Source: CBDCWT01 sp965223305 (GTDB taxonomy: Bacteria > Planctomycetota > Planctomycetia > Pirellulales > Pirellulaceae). Taken from it: a stretch of 64,000 nucleotides of DNA. The notes under the pieces were generated by a model. That model was given only the letters and a program-made list of their open reading frames with translations, searched no databases and was not told where the DNA came from. Below, piece by piece: positions 9,201 to 17,423 of this stretch. The position numbers were made by a program, and so were the translations under genes. The stretch spans positions 62,001 through 126,000 of the forward strand of contig CBDCWT010000003.1 of the NCBI GenBank assembly GCA_965223305.1, written 5' to 3'. Numbering within the stretch: position 1 is the first letter of the stretch; each line of letters begins with the position of its first letter.

Positions 9201-9699
9201 GAATTCCCTTGACAAGTTCCATGACGAAATAGGGGCGGCCTGATTGAGTGGTTGAGGCATCGAGAACCTTGGCAATGTTCGGGTGATCCATCAGTGCCAG
9301 GGCTTGGCGCTCAGCCTCAAAGCGGGCGATCACTTGCCGCGAATCCATTCCTGGCTTGATGATCTTCAGAGCAACTCGACGTTCGACGGGCCTGGTCTGC
9401 TCAGCCATGTAGACGACACCCATGCCGCCTTCACCAATCTGCTGCAGCAGTTTGTACGGTCCGATCGACTCACCAGCTCGCTCGGAAATGGGCGTGTATT
9501 CAGTCTCCGCAATCTCCGTCGGCGGGGACTCAAGAAAGCTGCCAGCGTCCTCGTATGCCTTAAGCAAGCTCTCCACGGGCGCTCTAATGTCAGGCAATTC
9601 GGTAAAACGCTCCGCGAGAAACGCCTTTCGCTCTTCCTCGGAGTTGATCTCTAGGGCTCTATCGAATGTGGCTTTCGCTTCGTGTTGCATATCGGCCAT
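6298..9699 (-). CDS. Ser/Thr protein kinase with WD40 propeller
   Basis: 1133-aa membrane kinase of a class expanded in planctomycetes. The N-terminal ~80 residues are helical. The kinase domain (about 82-380) has GEGGMG (89-94), Lys112 in VALKII, HRDLKPSN (203-210) with Asp205, DFGVA (226-230) and MSPEQ. A membrane helix follows (about 404-426), then a coiled-coil-like alanine/arginine stretch, then roughly a dozen WD40 repeats (FSPDGTRLASAGTDGTVRVW is typical) that probably form two propellers outside the membrane. All catalytic residues are present. The ECF sigma gene ends 79 bp upstream on the same strand, the usual arrangement for this family, so the two are probably co-transcribed and act in one pathway (inference). 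The start ATG follows GGAGCTAGG. Confidence 0.93.
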   Translation of the reverse strand: MADMQHEAKATFDRALEINSEEERKAFLAERFTELPDIRAPVESLLKAYEDAGSFLESPPTEIAETEYTPISERAGESIGPYKLLQQIGEGGMGVVYMAEQTRPVERRVALKIIKPGMDSRQVIARFEAERQALALMDHPNIAKVLDASTTQSGRPYFVMELVKGIPITEYCDEKHLTPKERLELFIPICHAVQHAHQKGVIHRDLKPSNVLVALYDGEPVPKVIDFGVAKATSQKLTEKTMFTQYGQVIGTLEYMSPEQAEVNQLDIDTRSDIYSLGVLLYELLTGATPIDRQRLRSAAFHEMMRIIREEEPPRPSVRLSTIDALPSVAANRQVEPQRLRSLVRGELDWIVMRAIEKDRARRYETANGFAADVRRFLDDEAVLACPPSPGYKLRKFIRRNRGPVFAGTALLVVLCLGLSGTTIGFRRASQEAVNARAAGARANIERQKAIAARENAQASELSARRNAYAADMNLAFTALQSADRVQILDALDRHRPAPDEVDLRGWEWRYLWQHCQSDAKFALVQHDNPIFRLAFSHDGRYVAVGLFDGRLEVWDLSNRTRVSTFEHRAQIIAVAFSPETNLLASASKKGDLRLFQGPHFDRPIAADEAGAPLRSLSFSADGQVLGAFATDSTVRTWKVDSMEETRFRAEPERNATAGAFSGVVCFARESGALAVGDTFGNIQLMRAEHADGGQPEALTDRWIAHEGGVADMQFSTDGRVLASIGRTSIRFWHPESGIPVAPFEFSEGGIDIAFSPDGTRLASAGTDGTVRVWDVPNGKLLTTLRGHLSEVFSLDFSQDGQTIVSGSKDGAVLVWNARPVPREPARRQLSGKRRYPVFSPDGGLLAVQDEEGYLTLVSVADWTERRLTELGPVKLPPWEIRRFPMLFSPNADLLAATGDAGELKIWDLESQMLVKTIPAEFNGISASNFLPKSNSLVTAHRLTESNVEHGVRSYDISSWNENNLIPRISLPIVSMDVSRDEQLVATTHEDFRVLLWNRHVDGKPLVLGRKYRGRPAHFSPDGQMLAVGGEDGATKIWRVKDHSERTIRGAGYVSSLSFSFDNRRLAVGGATLTLFDLTTFRSLGTLKTESQGVIAAFSPDGNLLAASDSEGSLSIWRAPTWEEIRQAESNPR

Positions 9700-9778
9700 G
9701 ACCTAGCTCCGGGGTTGGGCTTACCGAAGTTAGTGCGACACAACGGGCCAAAAACTGCCACAGAATCCCAGAGAATTC

Positions 9779-10336
9779 TTAGTGAGCCGCTAACTGCTTA
9801 TACAGCCATGCCTTTGCGTAGGCCCAATGGCGATGAACGGAACGCTCTGAGATGCACATAGCCCTCGCAGTTTCTAATACGGTGAGACCGCCAAAGTACC
9901 GGAGCTTCACCACGCCAGCCACTTCTGGCATCCTGGCGCCGAGTTCATTTAGCGCCAAGTCGAGTGCGAGGAGCTGGTCTGGGTTGGAAGGGTCCGCGGG
10001 GTCAAAGCCGTCAATCGAGATTGGGCCTCGACCACCTCCGTGTTTCTCTCGTTTTCTTCGTCGTGCCTTCTCGACCAGGATACGCCGCATAGCCTCCGCA
10101 GCTGCTCCAAAGAAGTGGCCACGGCTGTTCCACCGATCGGTCTTGTCAACGTCTACTAGTCGGAGATATGCCTCGTGGACCAAAGCGGTCGGCTGAAGCG
10201 TTTGGCCAGCTTTCTCCTGTGACAGCTTGGCGGCAGCGAGTTGGCGGAGCTCACGATAGACCAGCGGCAAAAGTTCGTCAGAAGCCGTCGGATCGCCATT
10301 TTCGATTCGACACAGGATGCGGGTGACTTCTGACAT
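9779..10336 (-). CDS. ECF-type RNA polymerase sigma factor (TIGR02999/Sigma70_ECF-like)
   Basis: 185-aa alternative sigma factor that directs RNA polymerase to a private set of promoters. Region 2 includes LLPLVYRELRQLAAAKL and QPTALVHEAYLRLVD. The GHFFGAAAEAMRRILVEKARRRKREKHGG stretch is typical of the planctomycete/verrucomicrobial subgroup that accompanies large kinases (family knowledge). Region 4 is LRYFGGLTVLETARAMCIS followed by a helix-turn-helix. The ATG at 10336 is preferred; a GTG at 10342 would add two residues. It lies just upstream of the kinase-WD40 gene on the same strand. No anti-sigma gene is beside it, which suggests kinase-based control (inference). Confidence 0.93.
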   Translation of the reverse strand: MSEVTRILCRIENGDPTASDELLPLVYRELRQLAAAKLSQEKAGQTLQPTALVHEAYLRLVDVDKTDRWNSRGHFFGAAAEAMRRILVEKARRRKREKHGGGRGPISIDGFDPADPSNPDQLLALDLALNELGARMPEVAGVVKLRYFGGLTVLETARAMCISERSVHRHWAYAKAWLYKQLAAH

Positions 10337-10671
10337 GCTCACCAGAATACCGCCACGATGGCACCGGTTCCATCCGCAGGTCTACGGGGCCGACGGAAAG
10401 GGTGTCTGAGTGCCGCCCGCGCACACCTGTACCTATCCCGGCCGTTCCAGTCTGGCTGCCATGACGATAGTTTTGGACGCCGAGTCGGCGACCGATTGCG
10501 CCATCATATTGATGTGACTCGCCGTCGCACGGGACGATTCCACCGGTTGCGCGAAGGGCGGTTTGCTTCGACGCACGGGTCAGTTTCATCTCTGCGTCCA
10601 AATGCGCTCAGCGAAGGACCGATTTGGGCACCCTCAATGGCCGCTCAAAGATGCCGTCTGCAGTGCCGGAA
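10337..10671. repeat. Intergenic gap holding dispersed repeat copy 3 (10520-10590)
   Basis: No gene is visible. The part at 10520-10590 repeats the first half of the dispersed repeat (GTCGCACGGGACGATTCCACC, TTGCGCGAAGGGCGGTTTGC). It then loses the second half and runs into GACGCACGGGTCAGTT, so this copy is truncated. Confidence 0.5.
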
Positions 10672-11106
10672 TTACGCGATCGGGATGATTTCGACAATAT
10701 CGTGCGCCGCTCCGACTAGGGCAGCAACGGGAATCCTTGAGTCGAAAGTCGCCAACTTGCCGCCGTGCCGGAGAGCCAATCCAACCAAGTACAAGTCCGT
10801 CAGTTGTTGGTGACCATGTAACCGCGAATTGTCGAATAACGTTGGGTCAGTGAGTGAAACAGCGTCCGGCCAAAACACATGTTCCGACGCTGAGCAGAAT
10901 AGCCGCAATCGGTCAGTCGCCTCGCCAGGGCTGGCCGAGACAGTTGGATAGACGGGGTTACTCACCACACGTACGAATCCGTTCTCCGTGATCGGACAAG
11001 TCGCCCACGAGCCGGTGGCTGCAAACCAGCGATGAGCCGGCTCGTGGTGAACGTGCGCAGAGTCAAAGAGCGCGACCAGGACATTAATGTCGAGCAAATA
11101 GGTCAC
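10672..11106 (-). CDS. PIN-domain ribonuclease toxin (VapC-like)
   Basis: 144-aa PIN-domain protein, predicted Mg2+-dependent RNase toxin of a type II toxin-antitoxin pair. The acidic residues of the PIN site are visible: Asp6 (LLDINVLVALFD), Glu about 41 (CPITENGFVRVVS), Asp about 105 (LTDLYLVGLA) and a final Asp in LATFDSRIP. The length is typical. It starts with GTG overlapping the TGA of the upstream antitoxin gene (sequence GTGA), so translation is probably coupled. Targets cannot be inferred. Confidence 0.88.
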   Translation of the reverse strand: MTYLLDINVLVALFDSAHVHHEPAHRWFAATGSWATCPITENGFVRVVSNPVYPTVSASPGEATDRLRLFCSASEHVFWPDAVSLTDPTLFDNSRLHGHQQLTDLYLVGLALRHGGKLATFDSRIPVAALVGAAHDIVEIIPIA

Positions 11107-11333
11107 GGAGTCTTGTCGCGGAGTTCGTTCACCAGGTCAAGGTCGGGCGTTGCCTCGACCTTGGAGGGTGAGAATACGGGCACTCCATTGCGCATTCCAT
11201 CTAGCCAACTTGGAGGAACTGGCTGCGTTGACGCCGATTCGAGAGGCTGCACCGAGACGTCCAGGCCGTCAGGCAAGTGTACGTCTGGTGGAAGAACGAT
11301 AACGCCGTTACGAACCTTGCCGCGATAGATCAT
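11103..11333 (-). CDS. Antitoxin of the PIN-domain pair
   Basis: 76-aa partner upstream of the toxin on the same strand. The first half is a short beta-rich segment (MIYRGKVRNGVIVLPPDVHL) resembling the swapped-hairpin DNA-binding antitoxins found with PIN toxins. The second half is flexible, with a final acidic helix (PDLDLVNELRDKTP) suited to binding the toxin. The ATG at 11333 is chosen because GGGAGG lies 7 bases upstream; an earlier GTG at 11351 would place that ribosome-binding site inside the gene. The operon is probably self-repressed (family knowledge). Confidence 0.75.
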   Translation of the reverse strand: MIYRGKVRNGVIVLPPDVHLPDGLDVSVQPLESASTQPVPPSWLDGMRNGVPVFSPSKVEATPDLDLVNELRDKTP

Positions 11334-11661
11334 GGATTTCCCTCCCGTCACGCCACTCCTTCATAATACCCGCCTCCCTTTCCACGGGAAATGGTCAGAC
11401 TGGGTCTGAGCTAGGGAGCAGCACCCAGGCAACGATGTCTAGACGCTTCAGCCCGCATTGCCGCGGGCTGAGTAGCGGGCCAGTTCGCGCGCACGGTCTG
11501 TGCCACCCCGTTAGGTGGCAAAATGCGGAACCCAACGAAGTTCTGGCGCAATCGCACGAACGAGGACACTTCATCGATGCGTGAGCGCCGCGGCTGCCCC
11601 TGACTGCGAAAGCCTGCCGACGACGACCAATTGCGCCATCAAGGTGATTCGGCGAGCTCTC

Positions 11662-11760
11662 GCTCTCGCCGCACGGAACGTTTCCAGTCGTTGCGCGAAG
11701 GGCAATTTGCTAACTCGCGCCGAAGAGGACGATCCGGGCGCGTTCGTGCAGCCAACGTAC
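11662..11760 (+). repeat. Dispersed intergenic repeat, copy 4
   Basis: Matches the core of the repeat: CGCACGGAACGTTTCCAGTC, TTGCGCGAAGGGCAATTTGC, TAACTCGCGCCGAAGAGG and GCGTTCGTGCAGCC. The 300 bp to its left (11352-11661) shows no gene. A long plus-strand open frame crosses the repeat and is unlikely to be coding there. Confidence 0.6.
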
Positions 11761-11769
11761 CTCGTCCGG

Positions 11770-12285
11770 GTTGTATTCGGCGTTGTCCTGCACCGACGTG
11801 AGCTTGGCGGCGGCTCGGATGGCTCCGCAGTTACTTCAGGTGGTGGATTGGATCGTATATGCTACTGGAAAGTTCTCAACTTCACTCCGGCACGGAACCT
11901 CACGGCAGAACGAATCGAGTTACCGAAGCCCTTCACCTCGTTCGACGGTTGGGCGAGCGTCATTCCTGCTCAATCACACATGAGTCATCTGGCAGTTATC
12001 TACGGTGTCGTCACAAGCGCGATGGCGGAAATCGACGATCTACAGAGGTACCACCGAGCTAATTCGGCGGTAATTGACCAGCTCCCGGAAACCGATGACT
12101 TCCCGCCAAACTCAAAACCAATGTTCGCGATTACTGAAGGTCAGCTCGTTTCTTGGCAGACCCGCGCAATCCACTTCGGTTGGACGACCAAGAATTTGAC
12201 AGTCCTCGGTGAACCCGACAAACCGCTAGCACGGCTAGTTTTGCCGCGAGATCTCTCGGGTTTTTCAAGGGTGTTAGTGCGCTAA
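11770..12285 (+). pseudogene. Hypothetical ORF, probably eroded
   Basis: The plus-strand frame has protein-like composition only from about 11850 onward (KVLNFTPARNLTAERIELP, SFDGWASVIPAQS, IHFGWTTKNLTVLGEPD). Upstream the same frame runs through the dispersed repeat and has no plausible start with a ribosome-binding site. It ends at 12285, and a second protein-like fragment follows in another frame at 12317. No family recognised. Either a degraded gene or a chance open frame. Confidence 0.25.
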
Positions 12286-12316
12286 GAAGTTGTTTGCTAG
12301 CAATTTGTCGGGATGA

Positions 12317-12592
12317 GTGAGGAGTGTCAAGAATTTTGACGGGTTTGCTGCTGATTCGATTATCAAGTTTGAGGAACTCTTGATGAACCTCTACTGGTGG
12401 GATGCGCGTGTTCACATGGAGCTTGAAGTGTTTGGCAGAATTGAAATCCATTGGGAAATCGAGTCTGTGTCAGTCCGAAATTGGCAGTCGAACGGACTGG
12501 AAACGCCCAACCAATGGAAGCGAACCATTCTAGACGATGCTGGAATCAACTTCCCACACTCGATTGGCGACTCAAACGCCGGTACCCAATGA
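12317..12592 (+). pseudogene. Hypothetical small ORF, possibly the continuation of the preceding one
   Basis: 91 codons (LLMNLYWWDARVHMELEVFG, RIEIHWEIESVSVRNW) rich in Trp and charged residues and more protein-like than a random frame. There is no good ribosome-binding site and no recognised family. It could be the tail of the ORF ending at 12285 after a frame change, or a separate small gene. Confidence 0.25.
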
Positions 12593-12786
12593 ATGGATCG
12601 GGGCCTCGGCGTCATTCTCTACCAAGGCTTCAGCTGCCCACTCACGCAGCATCTACACGACCCTGGATCGCGCGACGGGCGTGACACGCCGCAACCGGAA
12701 ACGGAAGCTCCCAAACTGCTTCGGCATCGGCCGACACGGTTGGGTGGCCTGCTCTCAAAGTTCAGAAAACGGCAGGTCGCAGTTTT

Positions 12787-13137
12787 CTAGTCCGTTTCTT
12801 GCTCAAGCCCCCCGTACGGTCTGGGGCCGATAATGCCTCCGCCGCACTGGAACTTTTCCGGAAAAACAATTCTCTCATCGCCCCAGTCGGGAAACGGAGC
12901 TGATTCGATAAACTCGACCAGCCAAAACATGCAACGCGGTTTTCCCTCAAGATGATACGCCGCCCAATGCAGGGGATTCCAGCACTCTTCACCTTTGCGG
13001 TCCACCGGCACTAAGCAGCTCGTGGGAGCACGGAAAAAATCACGAGCTGTTGGGCCTAATTGGTGAGTGCCGACTGCAGCGGCTAGCATCGCGACCAGCA
13101 AGGTGCGCACTCGGTACTTTGGGAAAAGGTCGACCAT
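12787..13137 (-). CDS. Small membrane-anchored hypothetical protein
   Basis: 116 aa. The N-terminus is basic then hydrophobic (YRVRTLLVAMLAAAVGTHQL), a signal anchor or uncleaved signal of the RxRTLL type common in planctomycete exported proteins. The rest is Trp/Pro/Gly-rich (CWNPLHWAAYHLEGKPRC, FWLVEFIE) with four cysteines. The ATG at 13137 has GGGGA just upstream. It stands alone on the minus strand. Function unknown. Confidence 0.55.
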   Translation of the reverse strand: MVDLFPKYRVRTLLVAMLAAAVGTHQLGPTARDFFRAPTSCLVPVDRKGEECWNPLHWAAYHLEGKPRCMFWLVEFIESAPFPDWGDERIVFPEKFQCGGGIIGPRPYGGLEQETD

Positions 13138-13376
13138 TTCCCCATTCTACTCGACAGCGTCTCCCTCACACTTTGCTGAATTGAATGGAATTCATCGACT
13201 GACGGTTACCGCTTGGCCGGAGCCGGCAGCTCGTGACAGCTTTGCCAGGTCTGGGCCGTAACAGGCTGAGTTGTTTCGCATCATGCGAGTGCAACCTGCA
13301 TCCAGCAACATGCTAGGCTTGATTGGCACCTGTTGGGGTGTGTTCGAACTTGCCACTCGGCTTCTGGAGGTTTGCC

Positions 13377-13688
13377 ATGGTAGGCCCAAACGCGGGTGCG
13401 TGCGGCCGCACAACGCGGCCGGTCAGTTCGGAATTGCAAGCTGTACGTAGGCTCGCATGGATTGGATTGCTGTTCGCGGTCGGTGCACCATTTACGCTTG
13501 TGCTGATAAGCCATCAGCGATTCATCGGTGTGGGGCCCTTCCTGTTCCCGATTGTCGCGACCATAGCAGGATTCCGAAGCGAGCGGAGAGGTTCCCTCTT
13601 GGGTGCATTACCATTTGCGGTGGGATTGCTAGAACTGATGGCTGCCACTGGGTTGCAGTTCATCATGGCCACGTCCTTCCCACCGTAG
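13377..13688 (+). CDS. Small integral membrane protein
   Basis: 103 aa with about three hydrophobic segments: LAWIGLLFAVGAPFTLVLI, VGPFLFPIVATIAGF, and LLGALPFAVGLLELMAATG. The ATG at 13377 follows TGGAGG; an upstream TTG at 13323 would add an unlikely leader. Function unknown, with no neighbouring partner. Confidence 0.5.
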   Translation: MVGPNAGACGRTTRPVSSELQAVRRLAWIGLLFAVGAPFTLVLISHQRFIGVGPFLFPIVATIAGFRSERRGSLLGALPFAVGLLELMAATGLQFIMATSFPP

Positions 13689-13920
13689 GCATGTGCAGGC
13701 GGCAATGCGTCTGCCCATGCCAGGTTCGGGACCTGCCCCTCCCGTGGAACAGCCTCCAGAACTGCGTCAGCTTCATCCTCCTGATTCGCAAGCCTCGCCG
13801 ACCACGCAACTGTGGCGTCAAGCGGCGCGCCTTTGTCGCCGCCACGTCGCCGCCACCCGATCGGCCGGTGGACCCATGGAGTGTGCTCATTTTGACACGG
13901 CCGCTCGGCAGCGACGCAGA

Positions 13921-14060
13921 CTTTCGACGCGTCGGTCGATTCCCGGTGCACGAAGGGCGATTTGTTAACTTGCACGGAAGTGCTTGAACTGCGGACATTC
14001 GTGCGGCGAAAGTATCCGCTCCACTTGCCAGGAATACGCGTCTCACGCCGATGCGAGTTG
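13921..14060 (+). repeat. Dispersed intergenic repeat, copy 5
   Basis: Carries TCGATTCCCGGTGCACGAAG, GGCGATTTGTTAACTTGCAC, GGAAGTGC, ACATTCGTGCGGCGAAAG and TCCGCTCCAC, followed by CGTCTCACGCCGATGCG. It lies upstream of the BlaI-type repressor gene. The rest of the 13689-14276 gap shows no gene. Confidence 0.6.
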
Positions 14061-14276
14061 GCGGCCTCGACTCGAATCACTTTCGCCGAAAGACTGGTTT
14101 CCGGAGCGAAGCAGGAAGGACTACAAGCCGGCCGGCAGTGCAGCTGCCGGAATCCGTGAGACAAGATTGCTCTACGGGCATCACTGCTCTCGTGGCGCTA
14201 GCGTAAACACGACCGACTGTTGCTCTTGCCAACCAAAATCTACTGGGTGACTAAAGTCGAAATACTGCCCTTGTCG

Positions 14277-14296
14277 ATTATGACACCTGTCGTAAT
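14277..14296. promoter_or_regulatory. Probable BlaI/MecI-type operator
   Basis: A 20-bp near-perfect dyad, ATTATGACAC/CTGTCGTAAT (arms ATTAYGACA and TGTCRTAAT around two central bases). It lies 41 bp upstream of the repressor start. BlaI/MecI dimers bind dyads of this type in the promoters of their own operons (family knowledge), so autorepression relieved by the downstream M56 protease is the natural reading (inference). Confidence 0.6.
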
Positions 14297-14337
14297 ACTC
14301 CGGCCAGACGAATTGCGCAATGGACATTAGTTGAGCG

Positions 14338-14748
14338 ATGAAGAAAAAACGTCTGGACACCCGGCTCACTGCCGGCGAGTTGGAATTGCTGCAGGTTCTC
14401 TGGCGCGAGGGCAGCGTCACGATTCAAGAGGCGCAGCGGGCGCTTGGGTTGCCAATCGGCTACACGACCGTCCAGACCAGGCTGAATCGGCTAGTCAAAA
14501 AGGGTGTTGCAGCCCGATCGGAGCAGCGACCTGCCAAGTATTCCGCTGCCGTGACGTCGGACCAAGTGCGCCGCCACGATTTGGACCTGCTGGTCGAAAA
14601 AGTAAGCGACGGGCAAGTCGCACCACTGGTAGCGCACCTGGTCAGCCGCGACTCGATTTCAGCGGACGAAATCGCCGAGCTTAAGCGATTGGTGGCAGCG
14701 GCCGAACGACGGATTTCCAGCATCCAGAAATCACGGAAGAAGTCATGA
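14338..14748 (+). CDS. BlaI/MecI/CopY-family transcriptional repressor
   Basis: 136-aa winged-helix repressor. The LTAGELELLQVLWREGSVTI beginning, the recognition-helix region GYTTVQTRLNRLVKKGV and the charged helical dimerisation tail are typical of the family, and the length is normal. In the known systems the membrane protease BlaR1/MecR1 triggers cleavage of the repressor. Here the next gene encodes such an M56 protease, and its ATG overlaps this gene's TGA by 4 bp, so the two are translationally coupled. A dyad operator lies upstream. There is no beta-lactamase gene nearby, so a wall-stress or envelope role is more likely than drug resistance (inference). Confidence 0.93.
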   Translation: MKKKRLDTRLTAGELELLQVLWREGSVTIQEAQRALGLPIGYTTVQTRLNRLVKKGVAARSEQRPAKYSAAVTSDQVRRHDLDLLVEKVSDGQVAPLVAHLVSRDSISADEIAELKRLVAAAERRISSIQKSRKKS

Positions 14749-17150
14749 GTGGAATTGTTTCCGTGTTGTTGCGGACCACCGCAAGTACGATCATCGCGTG
14801 GTGCATCGCATCTTTGCTGCTTCGCAGCCAGCGAATTAGTTCTACGCGCGTTCATCAGGTCGCGTGGCTGATCGTCCTCGCGCAAGGTTGGGCCTTCGTT
14901 CCCTTAGTCCTACAGTTGCCGGTATTGAAAACGGCAGAGGAAACTGCGTCACAGGCAGAACCCGCGCCCCAATCGTGGACGGTATTCACCGAAAGTTCTA
15001 GCGAAACCGTTGACGCTCCGACTGCCGCCACAGTGCCGATGGTTGAATCGAGTACTGGCACATCGTGGATGATGTTGCCTTGGCTGGCAGGTGCCTTTGC
15101 GGTGTTGAGCTGGAACATTTTCAGATACATATCCTTGGTCCGTCACCTCCCGATGGGCCGAGAGCCGGCGGAGCGATGTTGGCGAGACGAGTGGGAGGCA
15201 GCTTTACGAGAGTCACAGTTCCGCGGCCAATCCTGTTTTCGGGTGACCGACGACATCGGTCCGCTCTGTTGTTTCGTGCCCTGTTTCTATTTGATCGCGG
15301 TGCCTGAAGGGTTGTGGCGGCTGCTTGGCAGCCAGCAACGCCGCGCCATCCTGCGGCACGAACTGGCACACTTGGTGCGTGGTGACCTATGGAAAGCGGT
15401 TCTTGTTCGAATCTTGGCGTTGCCACAATGGTTCAACCCACTTGCCTGGAATGCGGTGCGTTCCTTCGACGAGGCGGCGGAATGGGCTTGCGACGATGAA
15501 GTCATGTCCACCGAAACGGAACGAGGGACTGTGGCATACTCTTCGGCACTTTTGAAGATCGCCGAGTTGAGGCTACCAGCCGTACCGGGAGCGGTGTCCG
15601 CTGGTGGCGGTCAGCTTTCGACGAGAGTACGGAGATTGGTTCAACCACGTTTCAAGGAGGAAACGGCCATGTTGAAGGTATCACTACCTGTCCTATTGGT
15701 ACTTGTTGCACTGGGGCAGTGCATTCGCGTCGAGCTGGTTGCCTCGGACGAGTTGGAAGCCGAAGTCTCCCCGGTGGTCATTGCTCAAGACCCCAACGCT
15801 GGCCGTGAAGCGGCCTTACCTGCAGGCTCAGCGAAACCTCAAGCAGGCGAGACCAAGCAAGCCGAACCCGCTGCGTATCGTGTGGGTTCGCCCGATCGGC
15901 TGACGGTTGTTGCCAGGCGGGTCACCGAAGTAGGACAACCACAGTCACCGAGTTTGACAGCTGAATGTGTTGTCAATCATGACGGATCCATCCAATTCGC
16001 GAATCACGGATCCATTGTCGTGGACGGAATGACGACCTCGGAAATTGAGGAGATCATCCGCAAGAAACTGGATTTTGGATCGAGACGGTACTCCGTTTCC
16101 GTCACCGTCGCACAGCAGAACAGCAAGCCGTTCTACATCGTGATCAAGAGCGAGAAAGGCGACATGGTAATGCGGTATCCGTGCCTACCGGACACGACAC
16201 TAGCGACCGTACTGAGGAAGGCCAGCTATCCCTATCCAATCGACTTCAAGAGGTCCGGGATCCGCATTCATCGTCAAAGTGGTCCGCACTCGATTACGAT
16301 CGACGTTGATCCAGCGGCAATCAACGGGTCAGACGCATCGAACCCACGGCTGAATCCAGGAGACCGGGTTGTAATCGGCACACCGCACAAGGCATTGGGC
16401 GCCAGTTCCGCTCCTATGTTGCCAACTGCGACACACAAGCCACTGCCTGTACCGGTCGTGTCCGAGGGCAGCCAAGATGCAGATCCGATGGCAGCAGGAT
16501 ACTATTCGGCCGAGTCAAGAGACGAGACGCCAACCGACCGTATTCGCCGACCACATGTGCCTGAAACCGGTCATTCGTCGTTGGCCACGATCGCGCCAGA
16601 CAAATGGATCATGTTGAGATTCCAACTACTTGAACTGCAGCGTGCCAAGATGCGGAAAATCGGGTTGGATTTTCATCGAACCCCACCATTCGGTTTCATC
16701 AAAACGCTCCGGGCACACGATTTGGTCCGTACTGTCGTTGAGCCAACGGTGGCGACGGCCAGCGGTAGATCGGCCGTGTTTCAAACTGGTAGCGAGACGC
16801 CCATTGTCGTGCCGCAACCGGGTGGAAGAGTTTCGGTTGAGTATCGTCGGATCGGCACTCGAATTGAATGTTTGCCCACGGTGCAAAGCAGCGGTCGGAT
16901 CCGCCTTGACATCCGCACTTCGATCATCGACCTTCATCCGAAAAAGACCGTCAAGATCGGCGACGAAACGTACCCAGCCCTGCGCACTCGAGAAGCTGAG
17001 TCGACAGTGGAAGTCGCAGCCGGAGAGACATTGGTCATGAGCCAGATCATTGGGGCTGGGGAGGATAAACCTGGAAACGAGTCCAAAAAGGGCGAAGCGG
17101 ACTTGATCCTGACAGCAACAGCCGAGTTCATCAGCCCGCTGACTCGCTAG
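14745..17150 (+). CDS. M56 (BlaR1-like) membrane metalloprotease fused to SLBB and secretin-like domains
   Basis: 801 aa. The N-terminal part is a BlaR1/MecR1-type protease: several membrane helices (about 5-27, 40-60, 105-130, 308-330), the zinc motif HELAH (205-209) and the downstream acidic segment FDEAAEWACDDEVM. The BlaR1 penicillin-binding sensor is absent. In its place are a polysaccharide-export/SLBB-like region (about 375-545; YRVGSPDRLTVVARRVTEVG, VVNHDGSIQFANHGSIVVDG, LNPGDRVVIG) and a region resembling the C-terminal domain of type II/III secretins (about 620-801; FQTGSETPIV, YRRIGTRIECLPTVQSSGRI, ESTVEVAAGETLVMSQII). These probably lie outside the membrane and sense envelope state (inference). 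Related fusions are known in planctomycetes. It is coupled to the repressor gene by a 4-bp overlap. Confidence 0.88.
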   Translation: MSGIVSVLLRTTASTIIAWCIASLLLRSQRISSTRVHQVAWLIVLAQGWAFVPLVLQLPVLKTAEETASQAEPAPQSWTVFTESSSETVDAPTAATVPMVESSTGTSWMMLPWLAGAFAVLSWNIFRYISLVRHLPMGREPAERCWRDEWEAALRESQFRGQSCFRVTDDIGPLCCFVPCFYLIAVPEGLWRLLGSQQRRAILRHELAHLVRGDLWKAVLVRILALPQWFNPLAWNAVRSFDEAAEWACDDEVMSTETERGTVAYSSALLKIAELRLPAVPGAVSAGGGQLSTRVRRLVQPRFKEETAMLKVSLPVLLVLVALGQCIRVELVASDELEAEVSPVVIAQDPNAGREAALPAGSAKPQAGETKQAEPAAYRVGSPDRLTVVARRVTEVGQPQSPSLTAECVVNHDGSIQFANHGSIVVDGMTTSEIEEIIRKKLDFGSRRYSVSVTVAQQNSKPFYIVIKSEKGDMVMRYPCLPDTTLATVLRKASYPYPIDFKRSGIRIHRQSGPHSITIDVDPAAINGSDASNPRLNPGDRVVIGTPHKALGASSAPMLPTATHKPLPVPVVSEGSQDADPMAAGYYSAESRDETPTDRIRRPHVPETGHSSLATIAPDKWIMLRFQLLELQRAKMRKIGLDFHRTPPFGFIKTLRAHDLVRTVVEPTVATASGRSAVFQTGSETPIVVPQPGGRVSVEYRRIGTRIECLPTVQSSGRIRLDIRTSIIDLHPKKTVKIGDETYPALRTREAESTVEVAAGETLVMSQIIGAGEDKPGNESKKGEADLILTATAEFISPLTR

Positions 17151-17307
17151 GTTTTGCTTCCAGAGCTCAACTCTGTAGCCGGCCTGGTGATCGAAGAACA
17201 CCAGAAGTGCGACTGGAACAGCATTCGGCAATTGTCATTGCTTTCCGGCGCGTCCATCTCGTCTGGACGATACTGACGAAAAGCGTTGGCGTTTCTGTCA
17301 CCTTGAA

Positions 17308-17400
17308 GTCGCACCGGACGATTCCACCCGGGGCGCGAAGGGTGATTTGTTAACTCGCACGAACGTGCGTGAACCGCGCGGGTTGGTGCGGCGACGTCGG
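17308..17400 (+). repeat. Dispersed intergenic repeat, copy 6
   Basis: Lies in the 273-bp gap between two converging genes. It shares CGCACCGGACGATTCCACCC, GCGCGAAGGGTGATTTGTTA, ACTCGCACGAACGTGCG and GTTGGTGCGGCGAC with the other copies. The inner CGCACGAACGTGCG is an almost perfect palindrome. No separate terminator was seen for either gene. Confidence 0.6.
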
Positions 17401-17423
17401 TTGACTCGCAAAATTGAGGAGTG

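Noticed and set aside
14331..14684. Alternative plus-strand frame overlapping the repressor gene
   Set aside because: It lies in another frame over a clear BlaI-type repressor and has no protein-like motif.
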